Shown here piece after piece: positions 1 through 9,220 of a stretch of 26,537 nt of DNA. Origin of the DNA: Streptomyces sp. NRRL WC-3618. Its GTDB lineage: Bacteria > Actinomycetota > Actinomycetes > Streptomycetales > Streptomycetaceae. Each line of letters starts with the position of its first letter. The stretch's first letter is position 1. Where the stretch lies: positions 1-26,537 of the forward strand of contig NZ_LGDW01000012.1 of the NCBI RefSeq assembly GCF_001280005.1. Reading direction: 5' to 3'. The position numbers and the translations under genes were made by a program. The notes beneath the pieces are model-generated. The model worked only from the letters and a program-made list of their open reading frames with translations. It was not told where the DNA came from and ran no database searches.

Positions 1-1155
1 ATAGTCGACGCACAGGTCGAGCATGTGCGCGCCCTCACGAATCTGATCCCGCGCCATCTCCACACAGTCGTCCCAGCGCGCCTCCAGCATCGCCTCACGA
101 AACTTCTTCGAACCATTCGCGTTGGTGCGCTCACCGATCGCCATGTACGCCGTGTCCTGACGGAACGGAACCGTCTGATACAGCGAAGCGGCACCCGCCT
201 CCGGCTGCGGCCGGCGCTCGGTGACAGCCGTACCGCGCACCCGCTCCACCACCTGACGCAGATGCTCAGGCGTCGTACCGCAGCACCCGCCCACCAGTGA
301 CAGCCCGTACTCACGGACGAAGTTCTCCTGGGCGTCGGCCAACTCCGGCGCGCCCAGCGGGTAGTGCGCGCCGTCCTTGGTCAGCACCGGCAGGCCCGCG
401 TTGGGCATGCACGAGAGCGGGATACGGGCGTTACGCGCGAGGTGGCGCAGGTGCTCGCTCATCTCCGCGGGCCCCGTCGCGCAGTTCAGGCCGATCATGT
501 CGATGCCCAGCGGCTCCAGCGCCGTCAGCGCCGCACCGATCTCCGAGCCGAGCAGCATCGTCCCGGTGGCCTCCACCGTCACCGACACGATCACCGGCAC
601 ATCCGCGCCAAGGGCGTCCAGGGCGCGTCGGGCGCCCAGTACGGCGGCCTTGGTCTGTAGCAGATCCTGGGTCGTCTCCACGAGCAGCGCGTCCGCGCCG
701 CCGGTCAGCAGGCCCTCGGCGTTGGTCTGGTAGGCGTCGCGGATCTTCCCGTAGGTGATGTGGCCCAGGGTGGGCAGCTTCGTACCGGGACCCATGGATC
801 CGAGCACCCAGCGCTGGCGGCCGTCGCGGGCGCCGAACTCGTCGGCGACCTCGCGGGCGATGCGGGCGCCGGCCTCCGACAGCTCGAAATTGCGCTCGGC
901 GATGTCGTACTCGGCGAGCGCGGCGAGGTTCGCGCCGAAGGTGTTGGTCTCCACGCAGTCGACGCCCACCGAGAAGTACGCCTCGTGGACGGTGCGCACG
1001 ATGTCGGGGCGGGTGACGTTGAGAACCTCGTTGCAGCCCTCCAGCTGCTCGAAGTCCTCCAGCGTCGGATCCTGCGCCTGAAGCATCGTGCCCATCGCGC
1101 CGTCGGCCACCACCACCCGCGAGGCGAGGGCCGCGCGCAGGGAGGCGCCGCTCAC
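1..1155 (-). CDS. metH: Cobalamin-dependent methionine synthase, N-terminal part (cut by window edge)
   Basis: Transfers a methyl group from methyltetrahydrofolate through cobalamin to homocysteine, regenerating cytosolic methionine for SAM synthesis. The 385 visible codons start at a GTG and read VSGASLRAALASRVVVADGA followed by MGTMLQAQ, LEGCNEVLNVTRPDIV and VDCVETN. This is the typical start of the MetH homocysteine-binding barrel. The last visible residues, EGAHMLDLCVDY, belong to the methyltetrahydrofolate-binding domain. The cobalamin-binding and reactivation domains lie beyond position 1. The GTG start (1155-1153) overlaps the TGA stop of the adenosine kinase gene by four bases (GTGA), so translation is probably coupled. 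A housekeeping metH may exist elsewhere in the genome; this copy is clustered with metK and adenosine kinase, suggesting pathway-dedicated methyl supply. Family identity is very secure; gene completeness cannot be judged. Confidence 0.95.
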   Translation of the reverse strand, partial: MSGASLRAALASRVVVADGAMGTMLQAQDPTLEDFEQLEGCNEVLNVTRPDIVRTVHEAYFSVGVDCVETNTFGANLAALAEYDIAERNFELSEAGARIAREVADEFGARDGRQRWVLGSMGPGTKLPTLGHITYGKIRDAYQTNAEGLLTGGADALLVETTQDLLQTKAAVLGARRALDALGADVPVIVSVTVEATGTMLLGSEIGAALTALEPLGIDMIGLNCATGPAEMSEHLRHLARNARIPLSCMPNAGLPVLTKDGAHYPLGAPELADAQENFVREYGLSLVGGCCGTTPEHLRQVVERVRGTAVTERRPQPEAGAASLYQTVPFRQDTAYMAIGERTNANGSKKFREAMLEARWDDCVEMARDQIREGAHMLDLCVDY

Positions 1156-2132
1156 AGGACTTCCCCGAGGTGTGGTGTGACGGCGTCCGTCGCGGCGGAT
1201 CCGTAGCCGCCGCGCAGGGCCACCTTCAGGCCGCGGCGGCTGAGTGCGTAGGTCTGGGTGCCGGTCGTGGCCAGGGCCGCGGATGCCATGGCACAGCCCA
1301 GCCAGGCCGCCTGTTCGGTGCCCAGCCGCCAGCTCTGGCCGGCGAGGAAGCCCGCCCGGAAGGCGTCTCCGGCGCCGGTGGGTTCCGCCACGCGGCGTAC
1401 CGGGACGGCGGGGATCCGCAGGGGTGCGGAGTCGGCGCTCTCTACGCTGACGCCGTCGGCGCCCCGGGTGGTCACCCAGGTGCCCACCTGGTCGAGCACG
1501 TCCTGCTTGGTCCAGCCCGTGCGCTCGGTCAGCAGCTCGGCTTCGTAGGCGTTGGTGAACAGGAAGCGTGCGCCCCGCACCACGTCCTGGGCGTCGGCGC
1601 GTTCGAGGACGGCCAGTTGCTGTGACGGGTCGGCGGAGAAGGTGATGCCGTGGGTCCGGCACTCGCGGGCGTGGCGGACCATGGCGGCCGGGTCGTCGGG
1701 GGAGACGAGGACGTGGTCGACGGCCGTCCGGCGGGCGATCTCGGCGATCGATATCTCCCGGGCCTCGGACATGGCCCCGGGATAGAAGGTGCCGATCTGA
1801 TTGTTCTCCCGGTCGGTCGTGCAGATGAACCGGGCGGTGTGCGCCCGGTCGCTGACACGGACCCAGTCGGTGTCGACGCGGTGCTCCTTCAGCCAGACCC
1901 GGTAGTCGTCGAAGTCGGCCCCGGCCGCGGCCACCAGCACCGGCTGCACACCGAGCCGTCCCAGGCCGAAGGCGATGTTCGCGGCGACTCCGCCCCGCCG
2001 GATCTCCAGTGACTCGGCGAGGAAGGAAAGGGAGACCTGGTCCAGCCGCTCCCCGATCAGCTGCTGGGCGAAGCTGCCGGAGAAGCCCATCAGCTGGTCG
2101 ATGGCGATGGAACCGGTCACGGCGATACGCAT
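1152..2132 (-). CDS. PfkB-family adenosine kinase of a SAM recycling cassette
   Basis: Predicted carbohydrate/nucleoside kinase of 326 residues, probably phosphorylating adenosine to AMP. That removes the adenosine released when S-adenosylhomocysteine is hydrolysed and pulls methyl transfer forward. The start MRIAVTGSIAIDQLM, the GGVAANIAFGLGRLG glycine-rich motif near residue 47, and the C-terminal EPTGAGDAFRAGFLAG signature with the catalytic Asp are all PfkB hallmarks. The ATG at 2132 is preceded by AGGAGG at good spacing. It lies 62 bases after metK and overlaps metH by four bases, so the three are very likely one operon. PfkB kinases vary in substrate and the sequence alone could fit another nucleoside or sugar; the flanking genes make adenosine the best choice. 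Confidence 0.9.
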   Translation of the reverse strand: MRIAVTGSIAIDQLMGFSGSFAQQLIGERLDQVSLSFLAESLEIRRGGVAANIAFGLGRLGVQPVLVAAAGADFDDYRVWLKEHRVDTDWVRVSDRAHTARFICTTDRENNQIGTFYPGAMSEAREISIAEIARRTAVDHVLVSPDDPAAMVRHARECRTHGITFSADPSQQLAVLERADAQDVVRGARFLFTNAYEAELLTERTGWTKQDVLDQVGTWVTTRGADGVSVESADSAPLRIPAVPVRRVAEPTGAGDAFRAGFLAGQSWRLGTEQAAWLGCAMASAALATTGTQTYALSRRGLKVALRGGYGSAATDAVTPHLGEVL

Positions 2133-2194
2133 GGCTGTGCCTCCTGTGATGTGCGCGTGGTCGAACCCGGTGGTGTGGTGGCCGTGGTGTCGGG

Positions 2195-3400
<1,206 letters not shown>

Positions 3401-3700
3401 GGGTCCTCCAGCGGCGGATGCGTCTCATGGGCGGATACGGCGGATGCCGGACGGTTCGGGGCCCGGGGCCGTCCCCGGAGCGCTGCGGGAGACGGATGGC
3501 GCTCCGGGAACGGCTCCGGGCTCCCGTGAGGCTGGGCGAGCCGACTGCAGACGGGCTCAAGGGCGGCTGGACACGGGGGTGTCGCGGGGGTCGAGCGGAT
3601 CCCGAGCTGGTTGCTAGCCGGTTGCCGCACTGTCCGTCCAGCACTGGACTCACCCGGTCCGCCGGGGTCCACCCACGTCACGAAGGGGCTGACGGAAGCG
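3401..3700. promoter_or_regulatory. Divergent spacer between metK and the glycosyltransferase gene
   Basis: This 300-base GC-rich spacer separates two divergent genes and must hold both promoters. No convincing -10/-35 pair was found. It contains two adjacent inverted repeats on the metK side (3449-3474 and 3474-3508). An open frame upstream of the glycosyltransferase start exists, but the family alignment begins at 3701. No known SAM or SAH riboswitch class was recognised by eye, though the hairpins sit where a metK leader would be. Confidence 0.45.
3474..3508 (-). other. Perfect 10-bp inverted repeat upstream of metK
   Basis: CCCGGAGCGC at 3474-3483 pairs exactly with GCGCTCCGGG at 3499-3508 around a 15-base loop. 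It touches a smaller hairpin formed by GGACGG (3449-3454) and CCGTCC (3469-3474). If transcription of metK starts beyond 3508, both would lie in its 5' leader, 50-110 bases before the start codon. No T-tract follows on the metK-sense strand, so a simple terminator is unlikely. The function is unknown. Confidence 0.5.
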
Positions 3701-4894
3701 ATGCGCGTACTGTTCACGACCTGGGCCTGGCCCTCGCACCTGTACGCCCTGGTGCCGCTGGCCTCGGCCTTCCGGGCAGCGGGTCACGAGGTGCTGATCG
3801 CCAGCCAGCCGGCCCTGAAGCAGGAGATCGAACGGACCGGGCTGCCCGCCGCCGTGGTCGGCGAGGACGTCGACGCGGTCGGGATGGTGCGCGGATACGT
3901 GCTGCCGTCGGCGGCCGGTGAGGCCGCCGGCGGTCCGCAGGCGCCCAAGGAGGGCAAGGGGCCCCGGGCGCTGCGGATGTTCTGGGCGCACGCGGAGTCG
4001 ATGACCGACGGCCTGGTGGACCTGGCCCGCGACTGGCGTGCCGACGCGGTGGTGTACGAGCCGACCGCGCTGGCCGGCCCGCTGGCCGCCGCCGCCGTGG
4101 GGATCCCGGCGATACGGGTGCTGTACGGCACCGATCTGATGCTGCGGGCCCGCAAGCTGCTGCCCGAGCTGCTCTCGCCGCTTGCCGAGCGGCACGGCGT
4201 GACGGACTTCGACCCGCTGGGAGCGGTCACCGTCGACCCGTGTCCCGACACGTTCCAGGTGCCCACCGACTATCCCCGGCTGCCGATGCGTCATGTGCCG
4301 TACAACGGTGTCGGCGTGACCCCGGGGCCGCTCGGCGTACCCGCGCCGGGTGTCCGGCGCGTGCTGGTGACCTGGGGTCACACCATGGCCCGGCTCAGCC
4401 CCGGCCTCTTCCTCGCCGGGGAGGTCGCGGACGCGCTGCGCGGCGCGGACACCGAGGTGGTGCTGGCGGTGACGGCGGCACAGCGCGGGCTGCTGGACCC
4501 GGCTCTGCTGTCCGGTCCCGGCGCGGTCCGGGTGGTGGAGGACGCGCCGCTGCACGCGCTGATGCCGGGCACCGATCTGGTGGTGGCGCACGGCGGCGCG
4601 GGCACCGTGCTGACGGCGCTGCGCGGCGGGGTGCCGCTGCTGCTCGTACCCCAACTGCCCGACCACACCGGACACGCGGGGCGGGTCTTCGCGGCCGGTG
4701 CCGGTGAGGTGCTGTCCCGGGACGAGGCGACACCAAAGCGGCTGCGCGAGGAGGCCGGGCGGCTGCTGGACCCCGAGGCGGGGGCGGCGGTACGCGAGAC
4801 GGCCCGCCGGCTGCGGGCCGAGATGCGGGACCGGCCCTCCCCCTCCGACATCGTCAACGAACTTCGGACGAAGGTGATCTCGTGTGCGGCATAG
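3701..4894 (+). CDS. GT1-family (macrolide/aromatic polyketide type) glycosyltransferase
   Basis: Predicted to attach a nucleotide-activated deoxysugar to a natural-product aglycone in the cytosol. The 397-residue protein has a GT-B fold pattern. The N-terminal acceptor domain begins MRVLFTTWAWPSHLYALVPL, as in DesVII/EryCIII-like enzymes. The C-terminal donor domain holds HGGAGTVLTALRGGVPLLLV with the nucleotide-sugar-binding His, then PQLPDHTGHA. An upstream in-frame ATG at 3611 would add 30 poorly conserved residues, so the start at 3701 is preferred; a GGAAG element just precedes it. The stop overlaps the next gene by 13 bases, indicating an operon with the amidotransferase. No deoxysugar biosynthesis genes and no DesVIII-type auxiliary protein are in the window, so the sugar donor cannot be deduced. 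Confidence 0.9.
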   Translation: MRVLFTTWAWPSHLYALVPLASAFRAAGHEVLIASQPALKQEIERTGLPAAVVGEDVDAVGMVRGYVLPSAAGEAAGGPQAPKEGKGPRALRMFWAHAESMTDGLVDLARDWRADAVVYEPTALAGPLAAAAVGIPAIRVLYGTDLMLRARKLLPELLSPLAERHGVTDFDPLGAVTVDPCPDTFQVPTDYPRLPMRHVPYNGVGVTPGPLGVPAPGVRRVLVTWGHTMARLSPGLFLAGEVADALRGADTEVVLAVTAAQRGLLDPALLSGPGAVRVVEDAPLHALMPGTDLVVAHGGAGTVLTALRGGVPLLLVPQLPDHTGHAGRVFAAGAGEVLSRDEATPKRLREEAGRLLDPEAGAAVRETARRLRAEMRDRPSPSDIVNELRTKVISCAA

Positions 4895-6723
4895 CGGGCT
4901 GGATCGACTTCCGGCGTGACCTCAGCGAGGAGGGCGCCACCGTACGGACGATGGTCGCCACGCTCGCCAATCGCGGCCCGGACGACGAAGCCGTGTGGAC
5001 CGACCGGCGGGCCGCCCTCGGCCACCGCAGGCTGTCCGTCATCGACCTGGCGAACAGCACCCAGCCGATGGCCGTCGAGGAGGACGGCCGCACCCTGGCC
5101 GTCGTCGTGCACAACGGGGAGATCTACAACTTCCGCCAGTTGCGGCGGCAGCTCGAGGGGCTCGGACACCGGTTCCGCACCGCCGGCGACACCGAAGTGG
5201 TGGTGCGCGCCTACCTGGAGTGGGGCGATCGCTGCGCCGAGCACCTGGAGGGCATGTTCGCGTTCGCCGTCTGGGATCCGGCCCGGGACCGGCTGCTGCT
5301 GGCCCGCGACCGGCTGGGCATCAAGCCGCTGTACTACGCCAGGACCGCGAACGGTGTGCTGTTCGGCTCCGAGCCCAAGGCACTGTTCGCCCACCCGGCG
5401 ATGGAGTGCGCGGTGGACTCCGAGGGCTTCGCCGAGCTGCTGGCGTACATCGCGACACCCGGGCACGCGGTCTACCGCGGAGTACGTGAACTGCCCGCGG
5501 GCCACACGGCGATGGTCACCGGGGGCGGGGTGACCGAGTCCGCGTACTGGTCGCTGCCGGCCCGTCCCCACGAGGACGACACGGCCACCACCATCGACAC
5601 GGTGCGCGGCCTGCTCGCCGAGTCGGTCGAGGCGCACCTGGTCTCCGACGTACCGCTGTGCACCCTGCTGTCCGGCGGGGTGGACTCCAGCGCCATCGTC
5701 GCGCTCGCGGCCCGCGCCGGAAACCGGCCCCGGACGTTCTCGGTCGACTTCGAGGGGCACACCGAGCGGTTCCAGAAGGACTTCTGGCACGAGGACGCCG
5801 ACGCTCCGTACGCCGCCGAGGTGGCCCGGCACGTCGGTACCGACCACGAGCCGGTGGTGCTGCGCACCGCGGATCTCGCCGACCCGGTGGTCGACGCGGC
5901 GGCGCTGCGCTCGCAGGACCTGCCGCGCCCGATCCCCGACATGGACCGCTCGCTGTACCTGCTGCTGCGCGCGGTGCGCCAGCGCTCGACGGTGGCCCTG
6001 ATGGGTGAGGCGGCCGACGAACTCTTCGGCGGATACCGGTCGTTCCAGGATCCGTCGCTGACCGACACCGGGAACTTCCCCTGGGTGTCGATGGGGCTGA
6101 AGGTGGCTCCGCACGGCATGAGCACCGGACTGCTGGACCCCGGGGTGCTCAAGAAGATCGACGTTCCCGGCTACGCCGCCCAGCGGTACGCGGAGGCCGT
6201 GGCCGAAGTGCCCCGGGTGCCGGGCGAGTCGGAGCTCGAGCACCGGATGCGGCGCGTCAGCCACGTCCATCTGACCCGCTGGATGCCGCTGCTGCTCACC
6301 CGGGACGACCGGCTGAGCATGGCGGTCGGCCTGGAGCTGCGGGTGCCGTACTGCGACCACCGGCTGGTGGAGTACGTCTACAACATCCCCTGGGAGATGA
6401 AGACCGCGGACGGCCGGGAGAAGAGCGTCCTGCGCTCCGCCGTGGCCGACCTGCTGCCCGCCTCGGTGACCGAACGCCGCAAGAGCCCCTTCCCGATCAC
6501 CCAGGACCCGGGCTACGGCCAGGTCCTCAAGGAGCGGTTCGACGCCGTGGTCAACGACCCCGCCGGACCGATGGCCGGGCTGCTCGACCGCGAGGCCTGC
6601 GCCCGGCTCTCCGCCCAGGACCGGCCCATCGAGGTCAGCGGCTGGGGCGAGCGGCGCGACGTGGAGATGGTGCTGCAACTGGACGGCTGGCTGCGCAACT
6701 CCCGAGTACGCCTCGACCTGTGA
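4882..6723 (+). CDS. Glutamine-dependent asparagine synthase-like amide ligase
   Basis: Class II glutamine amidotransferase joined to an ATP-dependent synthetase domain, 613 residues, the usual length for AsnB proteins. The start is GTG at 4882, giving MCGIAGW with the Cys2 nucleophile. The glutaminase domain (about 1-190) also shows GHRRLSVIDL, NGEIYNF and GDTEVVV. The synthetase domain has the pyrophosphate loop LLSGGVDSSAIVAL near residue 265, GEAADELFGGY, and LELRVPYCDHRLVEYV. Both catalytic halves look intact. Relatives in aromatic polyketide clusters (for example FdmV of fredericamycin) act as amide ligases on the polyketide or a carboxylate instead of making asparagine. Setting between a glycosyltransferase and P450 favours such a tailoring role. 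Simple asparagine synthesis remains possible. Confidence 0.92.
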   Translation: MCGIAGWIDFRRDLSEEGATVRTMVATLANRGPDDEAVWTDRRAALGHRRLSVIDLANSTQPMAVEEDGRTLAVVVHNGEIYNFRQLRRQLEGLGHRFRTAGDTEVVVRAYLEWGDRCAEHLEGMFAFAVWDPARDRLLLARDRLGIKPLYYARTANGVLFGSEPKALFAHPAMECAVDSEGFAELLAYIATPGHAVYRGVRELPAGHTAMVTGGGVTESAYWSLPARPHEDDTATTIDTVRGLLAESVEAHLVSDVPLCTLLSGGVDSSAIVALAARAGNRPRTFSVDFEGHTERFQKDFWHEDADAPYAAEVARHVGTDHEPVVLRTADLADPVVDAAALRSQDLPRPIPDMDRSLYLLLRAVRQRSTVALMGEAADELFGGYRSFQDPSLTDTGNFPWVSMGLKVAPHGMSTGLLDPGVLKKIDVPGYAAQRYAEAVAEVPRVPGESELEHRMRRVSHVHLTRWMPLLLTRDDRLSMAVGLELRVPYCDHRLVEYVYNIPWEMKTADGREKSVLRSAVADLLPASVTERRKSPFPITQDPGYGQVLKERFDAVVNDPAGPMAGLLDREACARLSAQDRPIEVSGWGERRDVEMVLQLDGWLRNSRVRLDL

Positions 6724-6754
6724 TCCGAGAACCCAGAACCCAGAGCCCACAACC

Positions 6755-6780
6755 GAGCAGCGAGCAGCGAGCAGCGAGCA
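6755..6780 (+). repeat. Tandem 7-bp repeat before the TenA-like gene
   Basis: The unit GAGCAGC occurs three times in a row and a fourth time partially. It follows a looser AGAACCC repetition at 6727-6742. The repeats fill the 85-base gap between the amidotransferase stop and the TenA-like start and end about 20 bases before its ribosome binding site. No hairpin or coding potential was seen. Slippage-prone repeats of this kind may change spacing between strains. Confidence 0.7.
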
Positions 6781-6808
6781 CCAGGAACCGAGAACTGACA
6801 GGAGCAGG

Positions 6809-7483
6809 ATGCCCATGCTGAGCAAGGAACTCCAGGAACTGGCCGAACCGGTTCTCGCCAAGGTCAGGGAGCACCCGTTCTGGGCGGGGCTGCGGGACGG
6901 TTCGCTGCCACCCGAGTCGCTCGCCTACTTCGTGGAGCAGGACACCGGCTGGCTGCTGCCCGGTTACGCCCGGGCGCTGGCCCGTACCGCCGCCGCCACC
7001 CGGTGGGACGCGCACGCCTCGCTGCTGGCCCGCTCGGTCATCGGCACGCTGGAGGCCAGGGACCGGCTGCGCGCCGCGTACGCGGAACTGGCTCCCCGCC
7101 TCGAGCTGCCGGCGGCGGCCGAGTCGCCGGAGATCACCGCGCCCACCCACGCGCACTGCTCCTTCTTCCACGCGGCCACCGCCGCGACGGTGGCGGCGGG
7201 GATGGGGGCGCTGCTGCCCATGGTCTGGTTCAACCACCAGATCTCCGACGACCTGCTGCGCCGCCATGTGCCGGGCTCCCGCTACGCCGAGTGGATCAAG
7301 GTCTACCACCCGGGCGAGGGCTACCAGTACGCGGTGAAGGGCTTCCTGGCCGCGTACGACGAACTCGGGGAGCGCATGGCCGTCCCCGGCCGTGCCGAAC
7401 TCCTCGAATATTTCACGACCAGCATCCGCTACGAGTGGGCGTTCGCCGAGGCCGCGTGGTCCCGGTCGGGCTGGCCGCTGTGA
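6809..7483 (+). CDS. TenA/heme-oxygenase-fold protein lacking the thiaminase cysteine
   Basis: All-helical protein of 224 residues related to TenA. The N-terminal helix pattern HPFWAGLRDGSLPPESLAYF then VEQDTGWLLPGYARAL is typical of the family, and the C-terminal YEWAFAEAAW keeps the conserved Glu (E209). At the position of the thiaminase nucleophile (family LPCxW, equivalent to Cys135 of Bacillus TenA) this protein has LLPMVWF, with Met138. It is therefore unlikely to be a normal aminopyrimidine aminohydrolase. A His/Cys-rich helix, THAHCSFFHAA, lies near residue 115. Start at 6809 is supported by AGGAG five bases upstream. It sits between the amide ligase and the P450 in a tailoring operon. 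Its reaction is unknown; a binding, cyclisation or metal-oxygenase role is only inference. Confidence 0.8.
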   Translation: MPMLSKELQELAEPVLAKVREHPFWAGLRDGSLPPESLAYFVEQDTGWLLPGYARALARTAAATRWDAHASLLARSVIGTLEARDRLRAAYAELAPRLELPAAAESPEITAPTHAHCSFFHAATAATVAAGMGALLPMVWFNHQISDDLLRRHVPGSRYAEWIKVYHPGEGYQYAVKGFLAAYDELGERMAVPGRAELLEYFTTSIRYEWAFAEAAWSRSGWPL

Positions 7484-7520
7484 ATCCGATGACCGTGACA
7501 CCGTCTGTGAAGGGATCGAT

Positions 7521-8750
7521 GTGACCGCCGACGTGAGCCCCGAAGTGTGCCCCCATGCCGCCAACCCTCCCCGGTACCCGTTCGCCTGGGAACCGCCCAT
7601 GCAGATGCCCGAGGCGCTCAAGAACGTCCACGGGTCCTCGGCGATGGAGGTGACGCTGCCGAGCGGTGACACGGCGACGATGGTCACCCGTTACCAGGAC
7701 GTGCGCGCCCTGTTCGCCGACAAGCGGCTGTCGCGGAACATCGCCCGGCCCGACTGCGCCCGGATCTCCAAGGACAACGACCTGTTCATGGATCCGCACA
7801 TCGACCCGGACCCGCCCAAGCACACCCAGGTGCGGTCCCTGGTGACCAAGGCGTTCACCGCCCGGCGTATCGAGTCGCTGCGGCCGTACGTCCAGGAGGT
7901 CGCCGACGAGCTGCTGGACAAGATGGCGGCCGGCCCCCGGCCCGCCGAGCTCAACGAGGCGTTCGCGTTCCCGCTGCCCATCATGGTGATCTGCAAGCTG
8001 CTCGGGGTGCCCGCCGAGGACCGTGACCAGTTCCGCGGTTACGTCGACGGCTTCCTCGCGGTGACCAAGCTGCCGCCGGAGGAGATCGGCAAGGCCCGGC
8101 AGAACCTGTGGAAGTACCTGGGCGACCTCATCGAGGAGAAGCGCAAGAACCCGGCCGACGACCTGATCAGCGAGTTCATCCGGGTCCGCGACGAGGACGA
8201 CAACCGGATGAACGAGCACGAGCTGCACTTCTGGTGCCAGGGTCTGCTCATCGCCGGATACGTGACCACCGCGAGCCAGATCGGCACCGGCACCGCCGTG
8301 CTGCTGCACCGCCCCGACCTGGTCCGGGAGATCCAGGCCGACTGGTCGCTGGTCCCCTCCACCGTCGAGGAGCTGCTGCGCACTCAGATCATGGGTTCCT
8401 CGGTGGGCACGATGCGCTACGCGATCGAGGACATCCCGCTGTCCGACGGCTCGGTCATCAAGAAGGGCACCAGTGTTCTCCTTTCCGAGGAGGGCGCGAA
8501 CTGCGACCGCGAGGTCTTCGAGAACCCCTTCGAGCTCGACATCCGTCGCCAGGAGAACCACCACATGACCTTCGGCGCGGGCATCCACTACTGCGTGGGT
8601 GCCGCGCTGGCCCGGATGGAGCTGCAGATCGCCACGGAGAGCCTGCTGCGCCGCTTCCCCGACATCCGTCTCGCCAAGCCGGCCGAGGAACTGCCCCGCG
8701 CGCTGGGCGGCTTCATGGAGGGCTTCACCGAGATCCCGGTGGCCTGGTGA
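7521..8750 (+). CDS. Cytochrome P450 of the polyketide tailoring operon
   Basis: Soluble class I bacterial P450 of 409 residues. The heme-binding loop reads FGAGIHYCVGAALARME with Cys358 as ligand. The K-helix ExxR is in EELLRTQ, and an HTQVRSLVTKAFTARR segment corresponds to the C-helix region that contacts heme. The I-helix reads LIAGYVTTASQ, where Val replaces the usual acidic residue before the conserved Thr. The start is GTG at 7521, with GAAGGGA seven bases upstream; the ATG two bases earlier meets a stop at once. A ferredoxin gene follows after 34 bases, which supplies the electron donor. Expected chemistry is hydroxylation or oxidative ring formation on the aglycone; the substrate cannot be read from the sequence. 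Confidence 0.96.
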   Translation: MTADVSPEVCPHAANPPRYPFAWEPPMQMPEALKNVHGSSAMEVTLPSGDTATMVTRYQDVRALFADKRLSRNIARPDCARISKDNDLFMDPHIDPDPPKHTQVRSLVTKAFTARRIESLRPYVQEVADELLDKMAAGPRPAELNEAFAFPLPIMVICKLLGVPAEDRDQFRGYVDGFLAVTKLPPEEIGKARQNLWKYLGDLIEEKRKNPADDLISEFIRVRDEDDNRMNEHELHFWCQGLLIAGYVTTASQIGTGTAVLLHRPDLVREIQADWSLVPSTVEELLRTQIMGSSVGTMRYAIEDIPLSDGSVIKKGTSVLLSEEGANCDREVFENPFELDIRRQENHHMTFGAGIHYCVGAALARMELQIATESLLRRFPDIRLAKPAEELPRALGGFMEGFTEIPVAW

Positions 8751-8784
8751 CGGGATCCAACCGCGAGGTGAGGGAGCAGCAGCG

Positions 8785-8982
8785 ATGCGTGTGGTAGCCA
8801 ATTCCGAGACCTGTGCGGTCGCCAGCCTGTGCGTCTACCGGCTGCCCGGTGTCTTCGACCAGGACGAGGAGGGGCTGGTGCTCGTCCTGGACGACCGTCC
8901 GGACGCCTCGCTGCACGAGGAGGTCCACCGCGCGGTCCGCGCGTGCCCGACGAACTCCATCCGGGTCGTCGAGAACGGCTGA
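8785..8982 (+). CDS. Small 3Fe-4S ferredoxin, redox partner of the P450
   Basis: A 65-residue acidic ferredoxin of the Streptomyces P450-partner type. Three cluster cysteines are visible in the pattern C-x5-C (TCAVASLC) and ACPTNSI. The second-Cys position of a 4Fe-4S site is absent, which fits a 3Fe-4S cluster. LPGVFDQDEEG and LHEEVHRAVRAC are family-typical. GGGAG precedes the ATG by nine bases. It is the last gene of the rightward operon and is followed by a strong hairpin. It probably carries electrons to the upstream P450 and perhaps to other P450s of the region. Confidence 0.95.
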   Translation: MRVVANSETCAVASLCVYRLPGVFDQDEEGLVLVLDDRPDASLHEEVHRAVRACPTNSIRVVENG

Positions 8983-9003
8983 GGCCCGGACGGATCCTCT
9001 CCC

Positions 9004-9050
9004 ACGGCTGTGGCCCGGGAACCGAAGTCAGGTTCCCGGGCCACAGCCGT
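9004..9050 (+). terminator. Strong hairpin terminator after the ferredoxin
   Basis: A perfect 20-bp inverted repeat (9004-9023 with 9031-9050) encloses a 7-base loop, GAAGTCA, and is followed by TTT and a C-rich tract. It begins 21 bases after the ferredoxin stop and closes the rightward operon. The poor T-run is usual for high-GC actinomycetes. Confidence 0.9.
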
Positions 9051-9161
9051 TTCCCCCCACCCCGCGCCCCCCTCAGGGGCGCGGGGAACTGCGCGGCAAA
9101 CACGACGAACCCGCAGCCGACAAACCGTCCCCCGTCGCCCCCACAGTGCCAGGCCCTGAAA

Positions 9162-9202
9162 AAAGCGCCGGACGGGCTGGAGACCAGCCCGCCCGGCGCT
9201 TT
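9162..9202 (-). terminator. Terminator of the leftward monooxygenase transcript
   Basis: A 17-bp stem with one mismatch (9162-9178 with 9186-9202) and a 7-base loop lies 18 bases past the stop of FAD monooxygenase 1. Read on the minus strand it runs into a six-T tract (complement of AAAAAA at 9159-9164). This is a classical Rho-independent terminator, convergent with the one at 9004-9050. Confidence 0.9.
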
Positions 9203-9220
9203 GTGAGGGAAGGGAAACGT

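Noticed and set aside
3401..3700. Known SAM or SAH riboswitch upstream of metK
   Set aside because: Hairpins exist, but I could not match conserved loop sequences of any known class by eye.
4378..6861. Very long open frame on the minus strand opposite the glycosyltransferase and amidotransferase genes
   Set aside because: It mirrors two well-supported genes, has Arg/Gly/His-rich composition and no family pattern; it results from high-GC codon bias.
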